Made by a program: the position numbers and the translations under genes. Shown here piece by piece: positions 7,625 through 12,216 of a stretch of 12,216 nucleotides of DNA (the first letter of the stretch is position 1; every line of letters begins with the position of its first letter). The notes under the pieces are model-generated. The model ran no database searches. It was not told where the DNA came from and saw only the letters and a list, made by a program, of their open reading frames with translations. The stretch is from Hyphomonadaceae bacterium (lineage in GTDB: Bacteria > Pseudomonadota > Alphaproteobacteria > Caulobacterales > Aquidulcibacteraceae), in contig JALOSP010000013.1 of the NCBI GenBank assembly GCA_025458365.1, forward strand, positions 1 to 12,216, written 5' to 3'.

Positions 7625-7667
7625 AAGTCACGGCAGAGGCAAGTAAGGGACAAGGAGAGGAAACGAC

Positions 7668-9008
7668 ATGAACCGCAGAAATCTTCTGGCCCGCGCCGCA
7701 TCAGGGGCCATCGTCCTTGCGCTGCCCACCACAACCGCGGCTCAGCTGGCAGCCACCAACGGTTCAGTACAAGCCATAAGCGGATGGACCCGAACCCGTG
7801 GTGGGGCCGGAGGGCAGATTATTCGGGTGACTACCCTCGCTGGCGACGGGGAAGGCTCCTTCAAGGCAGCAGTCAGCACACCGGGTCCGCGCACTGTCGT
7901 GTTCGAGGTTGGTGGCGTGATCGATCTCGGCGGCCAGACCCTGCGGATCACCGAGCCTTTCCTGACGATTGCCGGTCAGACCGCACCCTCACCCGGCATC
8001 ACTCTGATCCGGGGCGGGATCGACATCACCACTCACGATGTGATTTTCCGCCATATCCGGGTCCGGCCCGGAGAAGCCGGTGCCCCCAAGCGCAGTGGGC
8101 GGGATTTTGATTCCATTTCTACCATCGGCGCCCGCGACGTGATCGTCGATCAGTGCACGCTCACCTGGGGAACCGACGAGAACCTGTCCGCCTCAGGTCC
8201 GCGCTTCACGGGCGATACGCCAGAGGCCTGGCGCGCGGGCACCTCGCACCGCATCACCTTTACCAACAATCTGATTGCCGAGAGCCTGTCGGATTCGACC
8301 CATGCCAAGGGCGAGCATTCCAAGGGTAGCCTGATCCACGACAATGCCAGCGACATCCTGATCCATCGCAACATCTACGCACACAATGTGGAGCGCAATC
8401 CGCTGTTCAAGGGCGGTGTTCGCGGCGCGATCACCAACAATTTGATCTACAACCCCGGACACCGCGCCATTCACTACAACTTGATGGCCAATGAGTGGGG
8501 GCGCCAGCCGTTTCAGGTCGGGCGGATGACCGTGATCGGAAACGCCCTGCGCGGCGGCAACGATACGGACGAGGGGCTGCCGCTCGTCATGCTGGGCGGA
8601 CAGGGCGACCTTGCGCTTTATCTGCGCGACAACATTGCGGTCGACCGTCATGGGGCACCCCTGCCCGCTACCGGCACCTATACCAGCGGCGGCGCGACAT
8701 TCCGGATGGCAAGCCGTCCGCTCGATCTTCCCGCCGGGCTTGTGCTGGTCCCGGCCCGGACGCTGGAGCGCGAGCTTCTGACCACCGTGGGCGCAAGGCC
8801 CTGGGACCGCGACGCCCACGATATCCGCATCCTCGCCGACATTGCCGAAGGACGCGGCCATGTGATCGACAGCGAGGCTGATGTCGGCGGCTATCCGGTC
8901 ACACCCGAAACCCGCAGGCCGTTCGAACCGGCATTGTGGAACCTGGAGACAATGGAGCCACTTTCAACGACGACCCTTGATTCCGGTGCGAGGGCCCGCG
9001 GGACCTGA
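7668..9008 (+). CDS. Second pectate lyase-like beta-helix protein, exported
   Basis: This is a predicted PL1-like polysaccharide lyase, 446 residues, acting outside the cytoplasm. The N-terminus MNRRNLLARAASGAIVLALP followed by TTTAAQ is a twin-arginine-like signal peptide. The core resembles the preceding lyase: GGRGG is replaced by RGGAGGQIIRVTTL (44-57), then PGPRTVVFEVGG, LTIAGQTAPSPGITL (99-113), DQCTLTWGTDENLS (161-174) and HRNIYAHNVERNPLFKGG (233-250), where Arg243 of RNP corresponds to the catalytic-type Arg. It lacks the Asp-rich C-terminal repeats of its neighbour, so the two are diverged paralogues or separately acquired rather than a recent duplication. AAGGAGAGG lies about 7 nt before ATG. 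It has its own operator and a 115-nt gap from the upstream gene, so it probably forms a separate transcript. Exact lyase family and substrate preference cannot be told from sequence alone. Confidence 0.87.
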   Translation: MNRRNLLARAASGAIVLALPTTTAAQLAATNGSVQAISGWTRTRGGAGGQIIRVTTLAGDGEGSFKAAVSTPGPRTVVFEVGGVIDLGGQTLRITEPFLTIAGQTAPSPGITLIRGGIDITTHDVIFRHIRVRPGEAGAPKRSGRDFDSISTIGARDVIVDQCTLTWGTDENLSASGPRFTGDTPEAWRAGTSHRITFTNNLIAESLSDSTHAKGEHSKGSLIHDNASDILIHRNIYAHNVERNPLFKGGVRGAITNNLIYNPGHRAIHYNLMANEWGRQPFQVGRMTVIGNALRGGNDTDEGLPLVMLGGQGDLALYLRDNIAVDRHGAPLPATGTYTSGGATFRMASRPLDLPAGLVLVPARTLERELLTTVGARPWDRDAHDIRILADIAEGRGHVIDSEADVGGYPVTPETRRPFEPALWNLETMEPLSTTTLDSGARARGT

Positions 9009-9034
9009 GGTCAACTGGCAGGCTGTCTCGATCA

Positions 9035-9057
9035 CTGAGCTCTTTGAGCTGGCTCAG
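9035..9057. terminator. Possible hairpin between convergent genes
   Basis: CTGAGC (9035-9040) pairs with GCTCAG (9052-9057) around an 11-nt loop. It lies in the 45-nt gap between the second pectate lyase and the convergent truncated hydrolase. There is no T tract in either direction, so this is only a candidate bidirectional terminator. Confidence 0.2.
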
Positions 9058-9629
9058 GGCTCGGCTGGGAGCGGCGCCGGAAACCCATGCGATACAGCCC
9101 AGTCGAGGAGAAGGTCCGGCCACCGCTCAAGGGGGGTCCCTGCGATACCCCGCAAGCCAAAACCATGCCCTCCGCGCTCGTACACATGCAGGGCCACGGG
9201 AACACTGGCGGACCGCAAGGCGCCAGCCAGCATCAGCGTGTGATCGACAGGCACAGCTGGATCGTCGGCGGCATGAATCAGCAGGGTTGGCGGTTGGCTC
9301 GCGCGGACATTCACCCCCAGCGAGGCCCCTGCAATCTGTTCGGGTGATGGAGCGGGTCCAAGCAAATTGTCTCGCGAGCGGCGGTGGGCATGAGGTGGGC
9401 TCATCGTGACCACCGGATACATCAGCGCACCCAAGTCAGGCCTGGCATCAAGCTGATCGATGGGATCCGCAGGTTGATGCAAAACGGAGTCGAACCGCGC
9501 AGCCAGACTGCCAGCCAGATGGCCACCCGCAGAAAAGCCGAGAACCAGGACCGATGCCGGTCGGGTTCCGTCCTGCGCTGCCCGCGAACGGACGACGCGG
9601 ATTGCGCGCTGGCTGCGCCTCCCGGTCAT
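9054..9629 (-). pseudogene. 5'-truncated alpha/beta-hydrolase (BD-FAE/acetylesterase-like) remnant
   Basis: The minus-strand frame encodes the C-terminal two-thirds of a small esterase of the alpha/beta-hydrolase group often found in xylan and pectin loci. Visible in the 191-residue version are QRAIRVVRSRAA (7-18), the nucleophile elbow GFSAGGHLAG (Ser33), SRDNLLGPAPSPEQIAG, the acid-residue region HAADDPAVPVDH (Asp123) and GGHGFGL (His155). The triad is therefore complete, but about 100 expected N-terminal residues, including the signal peptide and the oxyanion-hole HGGG-type strand, are absent. The frame extends upstream to 9737, but that part (Cys/Trp-rich, ACIKPWCGW) does not look like the family. 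ATG 9629 has a near-perfect AAGGAGG 5 nt before it, so a shortened protein could still be made. It is convergent with the second lyase and backs onto the hydratase promoter. Loss of the N-terminus makes an inactive remnant most likely. Confidence 0.6.
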
Positions 9630-9749
9630 CGCTGCCTCCTTGGTTTGCGCTGACACCGTCCATCCACACCAAGGCTTGATGCAGGCTGCCGGGCAAACAA
9701 CACATGGGCAGAACTGGCTGGCGGCGCCGCCGCCCACTTGAACGCCCTA
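9630..9749. other. Non-coding remainder upstream of the truncated hydrolase
   Basis: No convincing gene is visible here. Minus-strand frames are open but lack family motifs; one frame contains VLFARQP, faintly like the VL-x-x-R-x-P strand expected just upstream in the hydrolase family, which would mean frameshifted decay, but the match is too short to rely on. The half-operator-like TGACACCG occurs at 9651-9658. Confidence 0.3.
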
Positions 9750-9779
9750 TTGACACCGGTTACCATACTGGGCCATCAA
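9750..9779 (+). promoter_or_regulatory. Promoter of the hydratase-TRAP operon
   Basis: A perfect TTGACA (9750-9755) is followed after 18 nt by CATCAA (9774-9779), a three-of-six -10 match, giving a leader of roughly 18 nt before ATG 9804. The -35 overlaps the operator at 9751-9764. This placement argues against the upstream TTG start at 9738 for the hydratase. Confidence 0.5.
9751..9764. promoter_or_regulatory. LacI-type operator O5 upstream of the hydratase-TRAP operon (TGACACCGGTTACC)
   Basis: This site is identical to the kduD operator over 16 bases (9751-9766 against 2737-2752). It covers most of the -35 hexamer, so a bound LacI-type protein would block polymerase. Such exact repetition in two non-coding positions about 7 kb apart, both in front of uronate genes, is unlikely by chance. 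Confidence 0.68.
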
Positions 9780-9803
9780 GGGTCGTCAAGCAGTGGGGCA
9801 GGC

Positions 9804-10649
9804 ATGCAGATTGCCAGAACAGGATCGAGCAAGAGCGCTTCACGCGGGGCTGACGTTGCCCGTGCCTTCAGAGCTGCCCGGCTATCACGCACAAGCCTGA
9901 GTGACTTCCCCGGCCCGGTTCCTGAAGACCTGGAAACGGCCTATTCGATCCAGTGCGCCGCCATCGCCGATTGGCCGGACACGATCTGCGGTTGGAAAGT
10001 CGGACGCATCCTCGGTGATCTAGTCACCCTCCACGGGACCGACCGGCTGATTGGCCCAATCTTCTCCCAGAACCTTCAGCATGCACAGGACCATTGCCCA
10101 GTTGGCATTGCCGCTATTGAGGGCGGTTTCTGCGCAGTCGAGGCAGAACTGGTCTTTGTTCTGGGGGCGGATGCACCGGATTCCGACACGCGATTGGCGC
10201 CAGAGCACGCCCTCGATCTGGCCTCCGAGCTGCGGATCGGAATCGAGATTGCCGGCAGCCCGCTCGCCACGATCAATGATCTTGGGCCATGCGTGGTCGT
10301 CTCGGATTTCGGCAACAATGCAGGGCTGATCCTGGGCCCTCCACTGGCCAATTGGCGCGCAAGACTGGGCGAGATCGAGGCGACAACCTGGATTGATGGG
10401 ACGGTCGCTGGCAGTGGCACCGACGGTGCATTCCCTAAAGGTATCGCGGGATCGCTCCTGTTTGCGATCCAACAAACCGCTCGAATGGGCCTGCCTTTGA
10501 AAGCTGGCATGCTGGTGTCAACCGGCGCCATTTCGGGTGTTCATGATATCCGTCGGGGCCAGTCCGCACGCTGCGGATTTGGAACCGACGGCGCAGACGG
10601 CATCATCAACGTGGTCTGCGAGGAGCAACTGGTGGAGGCGCTCTCATGA
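9804..10649 (+). CDS. 2-keto-4-pentenoate hydratase / fumarylacetoacetate-hydrolase-fold protein
   Basis: This is a predicted cytoplasmic metal-dependent enzyme of the FAH/MhpD fold, 281 residues, acting on a 2-keto acid by hydration, isomerisation or C-C cleavage. Features are LETAYSIQCAAIADWPDTICGWKVG (43-67), the metal-ligand pair EAE (Glu113, Glu115), IGIEIAGSPL with the third acidic ligand (Glu148), and the C-terminal LKAGMLVSTGAISG followed by a glycine-rich strand. The start at ATG 9804 is chosen because the upstream TTG at 9738 would place the promoter and operator inside the gene. Its stop overlaps the dctP start (ATGA), so it is translationally coupled to the TRAP transporter. The physiological substrate is not recognisable; a ketouronate intermediate of pectin breakdown is inferred from shared regulation and position. 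Confidence 0.82.
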   Translation: MQIARTGSSKSASRGADVARAFRAARLSRTSLSDFPGPVPEDLETAYSIQCAAIADWPDTICGWKVGRILGDLVTLHGTDRLIGPIFSQNLQHAQDHCPVGIAAIEGGFCAVEAELVFVLGADAPDSDTRLAPEHALDLASELRIGIEIAGSPLATINDLGPCVVVSDFGNNAGLILGPPLANWRARLGEIEATTWIDGTVAGSGTDGAFPKGIAGSLLFAIQQTARMGLPLKAGMLVSTGAISGVHDIRRGQSARCGFGTDGADGIINVVCEEQLVEALS

Positions 10650-11632
10650 TCAGTCGCCGACAGGTCGTTGCTGGAAGCGGACTTGCACTTGCGACAGGGG
10701 CAGCCGGTTGCACCCCGGCGGCGGGTAGAACCACCTTCACCGCGTGCGATGTGCACCGGGACGAATACCCAACTGTCGTCGCTGTGAAGTGGATTGGCGA
10801 TCAGCTATCAGCTCAGACCGGTGGCCGTCTGTCCTTGCGCAGCTATCCATCGGCCCAACTCGGCGCAGAGGATGACACGATCATTCTGGCTCAATCTGGT
10901 GTCATCGACCTGTGCAGGGTCAACAGCGCCGGGTTGAACAACGCCTTCCCCATGACCCAGCCTCTGTCCATGCCGTTTGTGATCGAGGGTGAGGATCACC
11001 TCCATGCAGTCTGCGATGGCCCGACCGGACAGCAGATTCTGCAAGGCTTCGAAGTACGTGGGCTGGTGGGACTGGCGATCTATGATGCTGGAGGGCGTTG
11101 CTTCTACAACACCCATCGTCCCATCGAGAAACCTGCAGACTTGCATGGCTTGAAAATCCGGGTCCCCCAATCGGATGTCTTCATCGAGGCCGTTGCTGCG
11201 ATGGGTGCCAATCCGACACCTTTGACAGTCAGCGCGGTCTATTCGTCTCTGCAAAGCCGCTTGATCGATGGGGCGGAAAACAACTGGCCGACCTTCGAAA
11301 CGTCCAGGCATGTCGAAGTGGCCAAATACTGGTCACAGACCCGCCACTCCTATTCGCCTGAATTCCTGCTGATGTCGAAGCAGTCCTATGATCGCCTGAA
11401 CGGCGCCGATCGCGACTTGCTGCGGGATCTCGCCCGACGGTCAGTTGCCGTGATGCGCGAGGCGTGGAAGGCAACCGAAGCCGAAGCGCGCGACAAGGCG
11501 CTGGCTGAAGGCACGCAGGTGGTCGAAGTCGACCGTGTGGCGTTCCAGAACGCCTGCAAGCCAGCCGTCGATGTCCGCCTTCAGGACGACCAGGTTCGCG
11601 CCATTCATGCACAGATCCGGGGGCTTGCCTGA
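10646..11632 (+). CDS. dctP: TRAP transporter solute-binding protein (DctP family), probably uronate-binding
   Basis: This is the extracytoplasmic substrate-binding component of a tripartite ATP-independent periplasmic transporter, 328 residues. The N-terminus has a twin-arginine-like motif (SRRQVVAGSGLALATG) and a lipobox-like AAGC (Cys22), suggesting a membrane-anchored lipoprotein exported by Tat. DctP motifs include SYPSAQLGAEDDTI, MTQPLSMPFV, KPADLHGLKIRVPQSDVF with the conserved carboxylate-binding Arg172, GANPTPLTVSAVYSSLQS and the signature IDGAENNWPTFETSRHVEVAK. The ENNxP and HxEVAKYWS pattern is typical of TRAP proteins linked with glucuronate/galacturonate uptake. It overlaps the hydratase stop by 4 nt and is followed by dctQ after 1 nt. 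Exact ligand (galacturonate, unsaturated uronate or an oligomer) is inferred. Confidence 0.9.
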   Translation: MISRRQVVAGSGLALATGAAGCTPAAGRTTFTACDVHRDEYPTVVAVKWIGDQLSAQTGGRLSLRSYPSAQLGAEDDTIILAQSGVIDLCRVNSAGLNNAFPMTQPLSMPFVIEGEDHLHAVCDGPTGQQILQGFEVRGLVGLAIYDAGGRCFYNTHRPIEKPADLHGLKIRVPQSDVFIEAVAAMGANPTPLTVSAVYSSLQSRLIDGAENNWPTFETSRHVEVAKYWSQTRHSYSPEFLLMSKQSYDRLNGADRDLLRDLARRSVAVMREAWKATEAEARDKALAEGTQVVEVDRVAFQNACKPAVDVRLQDDQVRAIHAQIRGLA

Positions 11633-11633
11633 G

Positions 11634-12149
11634 ATGGATGATCGCCAACCTGAGCAGGGCAAGCCTGAAGCCGGACCGTTGACCAAAGCGCTTGACGGGC
11701 TTGCAATGGCCTGTCTGGTCATTGCCGGCGTGGGGCTCGCTGTCATTACGCTGGTTCAGGCGTGGCAGGTCTTCGGCCGTTATGTGCTGAATGACTCACC
11801 CGGCTGGACAGAACCCGTCTCGGTGTTCTTCATGGCATTGACAGTGATGATGGCGGGCGCGGTTGGCGTGCGTCAGGGTACGCATTTCGCATTCCCGAAT
11901 GCGCGCGACGCCATGCCGCCTGCACTCCGCAAGGCGATCATGGCGCTGATCCATGTCCTTACAATCCTGGTCGCAGCATCCCTGGCGTTCTGGGGTTTTT
12001 CGCTGGCCGCGAATGGGTGGGACATCATGATGGCTGGGGCTCCGCTGCCTGCGGGCCTGCGCTTTATCCCGGTTGCAGTGGGAGCAACGATCATGGTGCT
12101 GTTTGCCAGCGAGCAGCTCGTTTCAACCCTACGCGGCAAAGGAAGGTAG
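11634..12149 (+). CDS. dctQ: TRAP transporter small permease subunit
   Basis: This is the small integral-membrane subunit of the TRAP transporter, 171 residues with four predicted membrane helices (about 22-44, 58-78, 100-123 and 140-162). The family motif FGRYVLNDSPGWTEPVSVFF follows helix 1, and the GVRQGTHFAF segment after helix 2 matches the usual R-x-G-x-H region. ATG 11634 begins 1 nt after the dctP stop; the open frame extends upstream to 11535, but only inside dctP. The gene ends 4 nt before dctM. It pairs with DctM to form the membrane part that accepts ligand from DctP. Confidence 0.9.
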   Translation: MDDRQPEQGKPEAGPLTKALDGLAMACLVIAGVGLAVITLVQAWQVFGRYVLNDSPGWTEPVSVFFMALTVMMAGAVGVRQGTHFAFPNARDAMPPALRKAIMALIHVLTILVAASLAFWGFSLAANGWDIMMAGAPLPAGLRFIPVAVGATIMVLFASEQLVSTLRGKGR

Positions 12150-12153
12150 AGCG

Positions 12154-12216
12154 ATGGCGCTGGCTTTGTTGTTCGTCGTTTTCGCAATCCTTCTCGTGCT
12201 GGGGACACCTGTTGCA
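12154..12216 (+). CDS. dctM: TRAP transporter large permease subunit, first 21 codons (cut by right edge)
   Basis: ATG 12154 is preceded at 7 nt by GGAAGG and opens a frame that stays open to the window end. The 21 residues are a hydrophobic helix (ALALLFVVFAILLVLG) followed by TPVA, the usual start of DctM, where an LG-x-P-[IV]-A motif follows the first helix. Position directly after dctQ makes the identity near certain despite the short length. Only the window boundary truncates it. Confidence 0.8.
   Translation, partial: MALALLFVVFAILLVLGTPVA

Noticed and set aside
9738..9803. Upstream TTG start for the hydratase (22 extra residues)
   Set aside because: It would place the TTGACA promoter and the repeated operator inside the coding region. 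The extra residues have no family similarity; ATG 9804 fits the promoter position.
1..12216. tRNA or rRNA genes, CRISPR arrays, insertion sequences
   Set aside because: I saw no cloverleaf-like sequence, no regularly spaced repeats, no transposase motifs and no terminal inverted repeats. The window is filled by catabolic and transport genes.

Overview
The window is a pectin/polygalacturonate utilisation locus from a Gram-negative alphaproteobacterium. A Sphingomonadales or Caulobacterales/Hyphomonadaceae type host is likely. The reasons are the high GC content, a TonB-dependent receptor of the type with the N-terminal 'DIGKFPDNNLAESLQRIPG' signature common in those groups, a LacI-family regulator next to it, and a TRAP uptake system. 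The assignment rests on gene content and motifs only; no search was run.

Layout. Positions 1-1390 (minus strand) hold the N-terminal two-thirds or less of a TonB-dependent outer-membrane receptor that runs off the left edge. A divergent control region (1394-1644) with two CCGG-centred palindromes separates it from a LacI-family regulator (1645-2694, plus). Next comes a tightly packed plus-strand operon: kduD (2813-3574), kdgK (3574-4572, 1-nt overlap), a secreted type-B carboxylesterase (4559-6160, 14-nt overlap) and a PL1-like pectate lyase with C-terminal Asp-rich calcium-binding repeats (6164-7552). A hairpin with a short T run and another palindrome precede a second pectate lyase-like gene (7668-9008). 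A 5'-truncated alpha/beta-hydrolase (about 9054-9629, minus) lies between the lyases and a third plus-strand operon. That operon encodes a 2-keto-4-pentenoate-hydratase/FAH-like protein (9804-10649), a TRAP solute-binding protein dctP (10646-11632), dctQ (11634-12149) and the first 21 codons of dctM (12154-12216, cut by the right edge).

How it fits together (inference from families). Secreted lyases and the esterase would attack esterified and de-esterified homogalacturonan, the TonB receptor would import oligomers across the outer membrane, and the TRAP system would move monomeric or unsaturated uronates across the inner membrane. KduD interconverts 2,5-diketo-3-deoxygluconate and KDG, and KdgK phosphorylates KDG to KDPG. 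KduI/KdgF, a GH28 or oligogalacturonate lyase, and the KDPG aldolase are not in this window.

Regulation. Five intergenic palindromes share the core ACCGGT with TGAC-like flanks. They lie upstream of the TonB receptor (two sites), kduD, the second pectate lyase and the hydratase-TRAP operon. A 16-bp stretch is identical upstream of kduD and upstream of the hydratase. This strongly suggests a single local regulon of the adjacent LacI-type protein.
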